Shown here in pieces: positions 27,976-35,507 of a DNA stretch of 64,000 bases (position 1 is its first letter; every line of letters begins with the position of its first letter). Under the pieces are notes generated by a model that saw nothing but the letters and a program-made list of their open reading frames with translations, was not told where the DNA came from and did not search any database. Position numbers and translations under genes: made by a program. Source of the stretch: Georgenia wutianyii (GTDB lineage Bacteria; Actinomycetota; Actinomycetes; Actinomycetales; Actinomycetaceae). The stretch lies in assembly GCF_006349365.1 (NCBI RefSeq), contig NZ_CP040899.1:2232001-2296000 (forward strand), read 5' to 3'.

Positions 27976-28941
27976 TCACTGCGCGACGGACACCCGGCGG
28001 CCGGTCTGCAGCGACTCCACCCCCGCGGCGGCGACGACGTTCGCGCGGTGGGCCTCGAGGGCGGACGCCCCGGTCGCTCCCCCGCGGCTCGCGGCGTCCA
28101 CCCAGGCCGAGAGCTCGGCCCGGTAGGCCTGCGCGAAGCGGGCGCGGAAGTCCGCGGGCACGGCCGGGCCGGCGCGGCCGTCGCGGGCGAGGTCGACGAG
28201 CGCGGGCGGGCGCAGCGAGACGGTGCCGCCCGTGCCGACCACCTCGCACCGCACGTCGTAGCCGTACCGGGCGGCGAGGAACACCTCGACGGTGGCGAGC
28301 ACCCGTCCCCCGCCGAGCTCGAGCACGGCGAGCTGCGGGTCGCGCAGCCCGCTCGTGCGCGGGGTGCGGACCTCGATCGCCGTCACCGGCAGCCCGGTGA
28401 GCCAGGGCAGGACGTCGAGCTCGTGGACCATCGAGTTCGCCACCACCCCCTCGCTCGTCGCGTCCGGGTGCGGGGCGGCGTTGCGGTGGACGTTGTGGAC
28501 GAGCACGACGTCCCCGACGCCGCCCTCGCGCACCGTCGCGCGCAGCTCGCGGTACCCGGGGTCGAAGCGCCGCATGAACCCGACGGTGACGAGCCGCCGG
28601 CCGAGCGCCTCCTCGGCGGCGACGACGGCGGCGGACTCCGCCGGCCCGACCCCGAGCGGCTTCTCGCACAGCACGGGCTTGCCGGCCGCGAGGCAGGCGA
28701 GGGTGAGCGGGGCGTGCGTCGGGTCCGGGGAGGCGATGACGACGGCCGCGACGGACGGGTCGGCGAGGAGCTCCTCGGCGCTGCCGACGGCCCGCGCCCC
28801 CACCCGGGCGGCCACCTGCTCGGCCCGCTCCGTGGCGACGTCGTGCACGGCGACGACGCGCACGCCCGGGACGTGCTCGGCGAGGACACGGACGTGGTCC
28901 GAACCCATCGCGCCCAGACCGACCACACCGACGTCGAGCAC
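27976..28941 (-). CDS. Gfo/Idh/MocA family oxidoreductase, inositol 2-dehydrogenase-like
   Basis: 321 residues from GTG 28941 (VLDVGVVGLGAMGSDHVRVL). VLCEKPLGVGPAESAAVV and VGFMRRFDPGYRELRATV are close to IolG-type dehydrogenases, and SMVHELDVLPWLTGLPVTAI carries the catalytic-region His-Asp. A 7-codon longer start at GTG 28962 exists; AGAGG about 8 nt before 28941 favours the shorter one. It lies downstream of the inositol-type ABC importer, beyond a hairpin at 28970-29002, so it may be a partly attenuated last gene of that operon. It likely oxidises inositol or a related cyclitol. Confidence 0.86.
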   Translation of the reverse strand: MLDVGVVGLGAMGSDHVRVLAEHVPGVRVVAVHDVATERAEQVAARVGARAVGSAEELLADPSVAAVVIASPDPTHAPLTLACLAAGKPVLCEKPLGVGPAESAAVVAAEEALGRRLVTVGFMRRFDPGYRELRATVREGGVGDVVLVHNVHRNAAPHPDATSEGVVANSMVHELDVLPWLTGLPVTAIEVRTPRTSGLRDPQLAVLELGGGRVLATVEVFLAARYGYDVRCEVVGTGGTVSLRPPALVDLARDGRAGPAVPADFRARFAQAYRAELSAWVDAASRGGATGASALEAHRANVVAAAGVESLQTGRRVSVAQ

Positions 28942-28969
28942 GTCTCCCGCCTCTCCCTGCACGCGCCGC

Positions 28970-29002
28970 GTGTCCGGGCCGCCGGCTCGGCGGCCCGGAC
29001 AC
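28970..29002 (-). terminator. Hairpin after the binding-protein gene (terminator or attenuator)
   Basis: A perfect 14-bp stem (GTGTCCGGGCCGCC at 28970-28983 and its complement at 28989-29002) with a 5-nt loop lies 13 bp past the binding-protein stop and just ahead of the dehydrogenase gene. It can end the importer transcript or lower expression of the gene beyond it. Confidence 0.7.
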
Positions 29003-29015
29003 CTGGCGAACCGGC

Positions 29016-30035
29016 TCAGTCGCTGCTGACGTCCTCGGCGGCGGCCTGCTCCTCGAGCTGGGCGCCGTACTCCTCGGCGGTGTCCGTGGTGACGACGGTG
29101 ACGCCGGTGTCCACGCGGTCCTCGATGGTCCCGCCGTTGAGCAGCTCGACGGCCAGCTCCACGCTCCGGCGGCCCATGTCGTAGGAGTTCTGCGCGACGC
29201 TCGCGTCGAGCTCCCCGGCGAGCATGGAGTCCACCGCGTCGCTCGTGCCGTCGACCCCGACGACGAGGATGTCCTCGAGGTCGAGGCCCGCCGCCTTGAT
29301 CGCCTCGATGGCCCCGAGGGCCATGTCGTCGTTCGCGGCGAAGACGATGGACACGTCCGGGTTGGCCAGGAGGATGTCGGCCATGACGGCGCGGCCCTCG
29401 GCGCGGTCGGAGTTGGCCGACAGGTCCGCGACGACCTCGATGTCGCTGCCCTCGAGCGTGTCGAGGGCGCCGTCGATGCGCGAGTCGGTCGACGGGTTGC
29501 CGGGCACACCGCGGATGACTGCGATCTGGCCGGAGTCGGCCTGCTCGAGGATGTACTCCCCGGCGGTGACGCCCGCCTGGTAGTTGTCGGTCCCGACGAA
29601 GGTCTCCTTGCCCTCCCAGCCCTCGATGTCGGTGTCGACGAGGAGGACGGGGATCCCGGCGTCCACGGCCTGCTGGAGGATCGGCTCGAGCTGCTCGGCC
29701 TGGGTCGGCGCCACGACGAGCGCGTCGACCTGCTGGGTGATGGCGGCGCGGACCTTGTCGATCTGCTCCTGGACCTGGGTCTCGGCGGTCGCGCCCGCGA
29801 GCGTGACGTTGACGCCCTCGGCCTCGCCGCCGTCCTCGACGCCGCCGGCCACCTGGAGCCAGAACGGCGAGGAGAGGGTCTTGAGCACGACGGCGACGGT
29901 CTGCTGCCCGTCGCTCGCGCCTCCGCTGCTCCCGCCGTCCCCCGGGTCGCCGGAGTCCCCGCCGCAGGCGGAGAGGACGAGCGCACCGGTGAGTGCTGCC
30001 GCGGCGAGCGCGGTCGTGTGCCGGGTGAACCTCAT
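29016..30035 (-). CDS. Sugar/polyol ABC transporter substrate-binding lipoprotein (RbsB/inositol type)
   Basis: 339 residues. The signal ends with lipobox LSAC (ALTGALVLSACGGD). The mature protein is a periplasmic-binding-protein-type I fold: VAVVLKTLSSPFWLQVAGGV, ALVVAPTQAEQLEPILQQAV, VLLVDTDIEGWEGKETFVGT and IVFAANDDMALGAIEAIKAA. This is the RbsB/Peripla_BP_4 group, which binds ribose, xylose, fructose or myo-inositol. The inositol genes directly upstream make inositol the likeliest ligand. The ATG at 30035 overlaps the ATPase stop by 4 nt, and AAGGGA is at a usable distance. Confidence 0.92.
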   Translation of the reverse strand: MRFTRHTTALAAAALTGALVLSACGGDSGDPGDGGSSGGASDGQQTVAVVLKTLSSPFWLQVAGGVEDGGEAEGVNVTLAGATAETQVQEQIDKVRAAITQQVDALVVAPTQAEQLEPILQQAVDAGIPVLLVDTDIEGWEGKETFVGTDNYQAGVTAGEYILEQADSGQIAVIRGVPGNPSTDSRIDGALDTLEGSDIEVVADLSANSDRAEGRAVMADILLANPDVSIVFAANDDMALGAIEAIKAAGLDLEDILVVGVDGTSDAVDSMLAGELDASVAQNSYDMGRRSVELAVELLNGGTIEDRVDTGVTVVTTDTAEEYGAQLEEQAAAEDVSSD

Positions 30036-30829
30036 TGCTGGTGTCCCTTCTTCCCGGCGCCCTCGGTGGCGCCGACGATCATCGCGACCATGTCCTGTGC
30101 CGTCTCCGGGGAGGGCCGCGTGGTGCCGACCACGCGGCCCTGCCGCATGACGACGGCGTTGTCGCACACCTGGACGACGTGCTCCATGTTGTGCGAGATG
30201 AGGATGATGGAGATGCCGTGCTCCTCGGGGAGCCGGCGGATCGCGTCGAGCACGTTGCGGGTCTCGCGCACCCCGAGCGCCGCCGTCGGCTCGTCGAGGA
30301 TGAGCACCCGCCGTGCGAAGGCCACGGCCCGGGCGACCGCGATCGCCTGCCGCTGCCCGCCGGACATGAGCCCGACCTGCCCCTTGAGGTCGGGCAGGTG
30401 CACCTGCATGGTGGCCAGGCGCTCCTGGACGTCCCGGCGCATCGCCTTGCGGTCCAGCCAGCCCAGTCCGCGCCAGCCGCGTGGCTTGGTGAGCTCGTGG
30501 CCGACGTAGAGGTTGGTGGCGACGTCGAGGTTGTCGAACAGCGCGAGGTCCTGGTAGACCGCCTCGATCCCGTGCTCACGGGCGGCGGTCGGGCTGGTGA
30601 CGTGCACCCTCTGCCCGTCGAGGAGGATCTCCCCCTCGTCGAGCTGGTGGACGCCGGTGATCGCCTTGATGAGGGTGGACTTGCCGGCGCCGTTGTCGCC
30701 GAGCAGGCCGACAACCTCCTGGCGGTGGACGGTGAGGTCGACCCCGGCGAGGGCGGTGACGGCGCCGAAGCGCTTGACCGCGCCGCGCACCTCGAGGACC
30801 GGCACCGCGGACTGCTCGTGCTCCGTCAT
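30032..30829 (-). CDS. ABC transporter ATP-binding protein (FrcA-like, single domain)
   Basis: 265 residues, one nucleotide-binding domain instead of the two found in RbsA and IatA. Walker A is LLGDNGAGKSTLI, the signature MSGGQRQAIAVARAVAF, Walker B VLILDEPTAALGV and the switch SIILISHNMEHVVQVCDN. The length and motifs match the FrcA-type subunit of fructose-like importers. The ATG at 30829 overlaps the permease stop by 4 nt. It serves the permease at 30826-31890 and the binding protein at 29016-30035. Confidence 0.93.
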   Translation of the reverse strand: MTEHEQSAVPVLEVRGAVKRFGAVTALAGVDLTVHRQEVVGLLGDNGAGKSTLIKAITGVHQLDEGEILLDGQRVHVTSPTAAREHGIEAVYQDLALFDNLDVATNLYVGHELTKPRGWRGLGWLDRKAMRRDVQERLATMQVHLPDLKGQVGLMSGGQRQAIAVARAVAFARRVLILDEPTAALGVRETRNVLDAIRRLPEEHGISIILISHNMEHVVQVCDNAVVMRQGRVVGTTRPSPETAQDMVAMIVGATEGAGKKGHQQ

Positions 30830-31890
30830 GCCCTCGCCTCCGTCTCCTCGGTGCGGACGACCCGGAGCCGGGTCTCCAGCCGGGCGCGCACGACGTCGAG
30901 CTCGACGGCGATGACGACCGCCGCACCGAGGGCGACGTACTGCCAGCTGCTCTGGACGTTCATGAGGTTGAGGCCGTTCTGGATGACGCCGAGGATGAGC
31001 GCGCCGACGAGCGTGCCGATGACGGTGCCGCGGCCCCCGAAGAAGCTCGCCCCGCCGATGATGACCGCGGCGATCGCCGAGAGCTCCATGAGGTTGCCGG
31101 CCGTGGGGTAGGCCGAGTTCGTCTGCCCGGAGACGACGATGGCGGCCGTGCCGGCGCACATCCCGCTGAACACGTAGACGGAGATGAGGACGCGGTCGAC
31201 GGGGACGCCGACGCGGCGCGCGGCCTCCCGGTTGCCGCCGATGGCGTAGATCCACTGCCCCCAGGTGATGCGCCGCAGCAGGACGTAGACGATGACGGCG
31301 AGCGCGGCGACGAGGATGACGGCGTAGGGCACGTGGCCGATGCGGCCCGAGCCGAAGAGCTTGATCGACTCGGGCATCCCGGTGATCGGCTGCCCGTCGC
31401 TGACGATGAGCGCCACCCCGCGGGCCACCATGAGCATCGCCAGGGTGGGCAGGAAGGGGTGCGGCAGCCGGCCCTTGACGAAGAGGGTGCCGTTGACGGC
31501 ACCGGCCAGACCGCCGGCGAGGATCATCGAGGGGATGACGAGCCAGCCGGAGACGAGGTCGAGCTCGCGGATCCACAGCGCGCCGAGGATGCTCGACATC
31601 GCGATGACCGAGCCGACCGACAGGTCGATGCCGGCGGTGACGATGACGAGCAGCTGCCCCAGGGCGAGGATCGCCACGACGGACGCCTCCAGCCCCACGT
31701 TGCCGAGGTTGAACGGCGAGAGGAACAGCGGGTTGAGCGCCGCCATCACCGCCATGATGATGAGGAGCAGGAGCACCGGGCCGAGCCGGACGACGGTGAG
31801 CGCGGCGTGCAGGCCGCGGCTCTGGCGTCCCGGCTTCCCGGAGGCGGGACCCCCGGGCGGTGCGTCCTCGCGGTCAGCAACGGCCGTCAT
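30826..31890 (-). CDS. ABC transporter permease (RbsC/FrcC family)
   Basis: 354 residues with 8-10 hydrophobic segments. The family signature LVIVTAGIDLSVGSVIAMSS and later AIAAVIIGGASFFGGRGTVIGTLVGAL are clear BPD_transp_2 (CUT2) markers. The N-terminal cytoplasmic region is about 35 residues. The single permease gene of the CUT2 importer would form a homodimer. ATG at 31890. The promoter region at 31890-32085 carries a CRP-like site and an operator-like repeat. Confidence 0.93.
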   Translation of the reverse strand: MTAVADREDAPPGGPASGKPGRQSRGLHAALTVVRLGPVLLLLIIMAVMAALNPLFLSPFNLGNVGLEASVVAILALGQLLVIVTAGIDLSVGSVIAMSSILGALWIRELDLVSGWLVIPSMILAGGLAGAVNGTLFVKGRLPHPFLPTLAMLMVARGVALIVSDGQPITGMPESIKLFGSGRIGHVPYAVILVAALAVIVYVLLRRITWGQWIYAIGGNREAARRVGVPVDRVLISVYVFSGMCAGTAAIVVSGQTNSAYPTAGNLMELSAIAAVIIGGASFFGGRGTVIGTLVGALILGVIQNGLNLMNVQSSWQYVALGAAVVIAVELDVVRARLETRLRVVRTEETEARA

Positions 31891-31942
31891 CGGCTGTCCC
31901 CTCGTCCTGTCCCGGGGGCGGTGACCTGCCCCGCCCCTTGAG

Positions 31943-31958
31943 TGTGGTGCGCGTCACA
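31943..31958. promoter_or_regulatory. CRP/GlxR-like site upstream of the inositol-type importer
   Basis: TGTGGTGCGCGTCACA differs from TGTGA-N6-TCACA only at the fifth base. Its centre is about 60 bp upstream of the permease start at 31890. Another site of this kind stands before the mannoside operon. Confidence 0.55.
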
Positions 31959-31964
31959 CCGGCC

Positions 31965-31984
31965 TGTCAACAATTGTTCTGACA
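31965..31984. promoter_or_regulatory. Operator-like inverted repeats with TGT-N4-ACA core
   Basis: TGTCAACAATTGTTCTGACA contains the perfect palindrome AACAATTGTT (31969-31978) and outer arms TGTCA/TGACA. The 3' part TGTTCTGACATTC recurs exactly at 48928-48940. It also resembles TGTCTGGACA at 40251-40260 and TGTACGGACA at 44488-44497. The shared TGT-N3-GACA fits GntR/UTRA operators. Binding by the GntR protein at 40352 is inference. Confidence 0.5.
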
Positions 31985-32084
31985 TTCCGACATCGGTCCG
32001 TGGTATGAGCACTGGCACGGGGGACAGCCTAAGGGGAGCAGGCGCCCACCCCGGCGGTCGGTGCGGGTGAGTCGTGCCGCAGGG

Positions 32085-32951
32085 TCAGGCGCCGCCGAGC
32101 GAGCGCAGATGCTCCAGGGAGCGCCGCGCGTCGTCCACCGGACCCAGCCCTGGGGCGGGCTCGGCGGCCAGGACGGTGTCCTGCTCCAGGACGTACCAGC
32201 CGTCGAACCCGGCGCCGTCGAGCGCGGCGACGATCGCGGCGACGTCGACGTCCCCGTCCCCCAGCGGCGTGTAGATGCCCTGTCGCACGGCCTCGGTGTA
32301 GCCGATCTCACCGTTGCGCACGCGGCGCACGAGGTCGAGGCGCACGTCCTTGGCGTGGACGTGGTTGATCCGCGCGGCGTGCTCGGTGGCGAGGCGCACC
32401 GGGTCGGTGCCGCCGATGAGCAGGTGGCCGGTGTCCAGGCACAACGGGACGGACGAGCCCTCGACGACGCGGTGCACCTCCTCCTCCCGCTCGACCATCG
32501 TCCCCACGTGCGGGTGCAGGCTGGCGCGCACCCCGCGCGAGGCGGCGAGCTCGGTGAGCCGGTCGAGGTTGTGCAGGAGCGTGGCCCAGCCGGTCTCGTC
32601 GAGGTCGGGCCGCTCGTCGTAGCCGTCGAGCCCGGAGGTCGCCGAGAGCACGAGGACGTCACCGCCGGCCGCCTCGAAGGAGTCGAGCTCGCGGTCCACC
32701 TCGGGCACCGGGTCGTGGCCGGGGTCGTGGAGCACGACGGGCACGAACGCGCCGACGGCGGCCAGCCCGTGGGGCGTGAGCGCCGCCGCCCGCTCGGCCG
32801 GCGTCTCGGGCAGCCACCCCTGGGGGCCGAACTCCGTGGCCGTGAGGCCGAGCCCGGTCATCTCGCGCAGCACCCGGTCCGGGCTCATCTGGTGGCCCCA
32901 GCCCGGTACCTCGCACACGCCCCAGCTGATGGGTGCTCCGGCGATCCTCAT
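32085..32951 (-). CDS. iolE: Inosose dehydratase-like TIM-barrel protein (IolE family)
   Basis: 288 residues. It opens MRIAGAPISWGVCEVPGWGH, the hallmark of 2-keto-myo-inositol dehydratases; TATEFGPQGWLPE, VPLCLDTGHLLIGGTDP, INHVHAKDVRLDLV and GWYVLEQDTVL are the usual barrel ligand strands. It would dehydrate scyllo-inosose made by IolG into the diketone that IolD cleaves. The ATG at 32951 fits AAGGAG 5 nt upstream better than GTG 32957. It follows iolG by 9 nt and is the last gene of the iol operon. An IolI-type isomerase role cannot be excluded. Confidence 0.88.
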   Translation of the reverse strand: MRIAGAPISWGVCEVPGWGHQMSPDRVLREMTGLGLTATEFGPQGWLPETPAERAAALTPHGLAAVGAFVPVVLHDPGHDPVPEVDRELDSFEAAGGDVLVLSATSGLDGYDERPDLDETGWATLLHNLDRLTELAASRGVRASLHPHVGTMVEREEEVHRVVEGSSVPLCLDTGHLLIGGTDPVRLATEHAARINHVHAKDVRLDLVRRVRNGEIGYTEAVRQGIYTPLGDGDVDVAAIVAALDGAGFDGWYVLEQDTVLAAEPAPGLGPVDDARRSLEHLRSLGGA

Positions 32952-32960
32952 GCTCACTCC

Positions 32961-33965
32961 TTACGGGACGGGGACGGGCGAGAGCGCGACGCGCTGCCCG
33001 GTGGTGGCGCTGCGGGTGGCGGCGTCGGCCAGGACGAGGGCGGCCCGGCCGTCGGCGAGCGAGGGCGAGGGCGCACGGCCCTCGCGCACGGCGTCGACGA
33101 AGTGGTCGAGCTCGCGGGTGTAGGCCTCGGCGTAGCGCTGGAGGAAGAAGTCGAGGTACCGCCCCGCCGCCCCCGAGGTCGTCGCGGTCGAGCTGCGCAC
33201 GGCGGTGGCCGTGTGGTTGAGCGCCTCCAGCGTCCCGCGCGGGCCGAACGCCTCGAGGCGCTGGTCGTAGCCGGTGGCGCAGTGGCGGGAGTTGACGATC
33301 GTCGCCACCGCCCCGCTCGCGGCGACGAGCGTGGTGACGGCGCCGTCGAGGTCCCCGGCGGCGACGACGACCGGGTCGAGACGCTGGCCCACGGCGTGCA
33401 CCTCGACGATCTCCCCGAGGAAGAAGCGCGCGGTGTCGAGGTCGTGGATCGTCATGTCGCGGAAGATCCCGCCGGACTGGGCGAGGTAGCCCACCGGCGG
33501 CGGCGCCGGGTCGCGGCTGATGATCGTCAGCTGCTCGAGCGGCCCGATCTCCCCGGCCGCGACGCGCGCGTGGACCTCGGCGAACGTCGGGTCGAAGCGC
33601 CGGTTGAAGCCGACCATGACCCGGTGCTCCTGCCCGGCGACGGCGGCGAGGCACGCGTCGACCCGGGCGAGGTCGAGGTCCACCGGCTTCTCGCACAGCA
33701 CGGCCTTGCCGGCGCGGACCGCGCCGACGACGTGCTCGACGTGCAGCGGGGTGGGCGAGGCGACGATGACGGCGTCGACGTCCTCTGCGGCGTGGACGTC
33801 GGACACGTCCGCCGCGACACGGGCGCCGTGGAGCGCGGCGAGGCGCGCGGCGGCGTCGCCCACCGGGTCGTGGACGACGCGCAGCTCGGCCCGCGGGTGG
33901 CGGGCGACGGTGGCCGCGTGCACGGCGCCGATGCGGCCGGCACCGATGACGGCGATCCTCACCAT
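32961..33965 (-). CDS. iolG: Inositol 2-dehydrogenase (Gfo/Idh/MocA family)
   Basis: 334 residues, usual IolG length. Rossmann start MVRIAVIGAGRIGAVHA, then AVLCEKPVDLDLARVDA, RVMVGFNRRFDPTFAEVHAR and GGIFRDMTIHDLDTARFFLG. The His-Asp in TIHDLD and Lys in CEKP match the catalytic residues of myo-inositol dehydrogenases. It oxidises myo-inositol to scyllo-inosose with NAD+. ATG at 33965, with AAGGACC about 6 nt upstream, 19 bp after iolA. Confidence 0.93.
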   Translation of the reverse strand: MVRIAVIGAGRIGAVHAATVARHPRAELRVVHDPVGDAAARLAALHGARVAADVSDVHAAEDVDAVIVASPTPLHVEHVVGAVRAGKAVLCEKPVDLDLARVDACLAAVAGQEHRVMVGFNRRFDPTFAEVHARVAAGEIGPLEQLTIISRDPAPPPVGYLAQSGGIFRDMTIHDLDTARFFLGEIVEVHAVGQRLDPVVVAAGDLDGAVTTLVAASGAVATIVNSRHCATGYDQRLEAFGPRGTLEALNHTATAVRSSTATTSGAAGRYLDFFLQRYAEAYTRELDHFVDAVREGRAPSPSLADGRAALVLADAATRSATTGQRVALSPVPVP

Positions 33966-33983
33966 TGGGGTCCTTCTTCCGGG

Positions 33984-35482
33984 TCAGTCGGTGGTGCGCG
34001 GGAAGCTCAGCGAGGCGGTCACGGGCCGGTCCTGGTGGGGCCAGCGGCTCGTGACGACCTTGTTGCGGGTGTAGAAGCGCACCGCCTCCGGGCCGTGCGC
34101 GTGGTGCTCCCCGAAGAGCGAATCCTTCCACCCCCGAAGGAGTAGTACGCCACCGGGGTCGGGATCGGGACGTTGACCCCCACCATCCCGGCCTGCACCT
34201 CGTGGGTGAAGCGCCGCGCGTACTCCCCCGAGGCGGTGAAGATCGCCGCCCCGTTGCCGAAGGGCGAGGAGTTGACGAGGTCGAGCGCCTCCTCGAAGGT
34301 GTCCACGCGCACGACGGTGAGCAGCGGGCCGAACACCTCCTCCCGGTAGGCGGCGACGTCGGTGCCCACCCGGTCCAGGACGGTGGGGCCGAGGAAGAAC
34401 CCTCCCTCGTACCCCTCGACGACGAGCTCGCGCCCGTCGACGACGAGCTCGGCGCCCGCCTCGAGCGCGTCGGTGGCGTACCGCAGCACCCGCTCGCGCG
34501 CCTCGGCGGTGATCACCGGCCCCATGCCCACGCCCTCGCGGTCCCCCGGGCCGACGACGATCCGCTCCGCCTCCCGCTTGAGCGCCCCGGCGAGCAGGTC
34601 GCCCGCCTCCCCCACGGCGACGGCGGCGGGCACGGCCATGCACCGCTCCCCGGCCGAGCCGAACGCCCCGGCGGCGATCTGCGCGGCGGCGTGCTCGATG
34701 TCGCCGTCGGGCATGACGACGGCGTGGTTGTTCGCCCCGCCGAGCGCCTGCACCCGCTTGCCGTGGGCCGCGCCCTTCTCCCGCACGTACCGGGCCACGG
34801 GAGTGGAGCCGACGAAGGAGACGGCCGCGACGCCCGGGTGCTCGAGGATCGCGTCGACCACCTCGCGCCCGCCGTGGACGACGCTGAACACGCCGTCGGG
34901 CAGGCCTGCCCGGCGGTAGAGGTCGGCGACGAAGTTCGCCGCGGAGGGGTCGCGCTCGGAGGGCTTGAGGACGAAGGCGTTGCCGGTGGCGATGGCGATC
35001 GGGTGCATCCACATCGGCACCATGACGGGGAAGTTGAACGGGGTGATCCCGGCGACGACGCCGAGCGGCTGGCGCATCGAGTGGACGTCGACGCCGGTGG
35101 ACGCGTCGGCGGTGTACTCCCCCTTGCTCGCGATGCTGATCCCGCACGCGAAGTCGAGGGTCTCGCGGCCGCGGGCAATCTCCCCGCGGGCGTCGTCGAG
35201 GGTCTTGCCGTGCTCGGCGGTGACGATCCGGGCCAGCTCGTCGGTGTGCTGCACGACGAGCTCGCGCATCCGGAACATCACCTCGGTACGCCGGGCGAGG
35301 GAGGTCGCGCCCCACTCGCGCTGCGCCGCGGTGGCGGTGCGCACCGCCTCCGCGACGACGGCGGCGTCGCCCTGGAGGAGCTGCCCGGTGACCTCGCCGG
35401 TGGCCGGGTCGTGGACGGGGGTGGTCGCGCCTGCGGGGCCCGCGTAGGGCGCGCCGGCGATCCAGTGGGTAATCGTGGTCAT
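33984..35482 (-). pseudogene. iolA: Methylmalonate-semialdehyde dehydrogenase, frameshifted (or sequence error)
   Basis: The gene starts at ATG 35482 (MTTITHWIAG) with AGGAGAG 8 nt upstream and reads cleanly as CoA-acylating MMSDH: PFNFPVMVPMWMHPIAIATG, RVQALGGANNHAVVMPDGD and GSAGERCMAV with the catalytic Cys. At the C5 tract 34131-34135 the frame is lost after YYSFGG: frame 1 continues GRIRSSGST, while the expected WKDSLFGEHHAHGPEAVRFY continues one frame over, ending at 33984. Adding one base restores about 499 residues. The catalytic region is intact, only about the last 50 residues are affected, and neighbours show no decay, so a homopolymer sequencing error is a strong alternative. IolA converts malonic semialdehyde to acetyl-CoA. 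Confidence 0.85.
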
Positions 35483-35507
35483 GACGTCTGCTCTCCTGGG
35501 GCCTGGG

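Noticed and set aside
34019..34134. Alternative C-terminus of IolA in the first frame (GRIRSSGSTTRTARRR)
   Set aside because: It is an Arg/Ser/Thr-rich shadow sequence, unlike any aldehyde dehydrogenase, while the other frame gives the expected conserved end.
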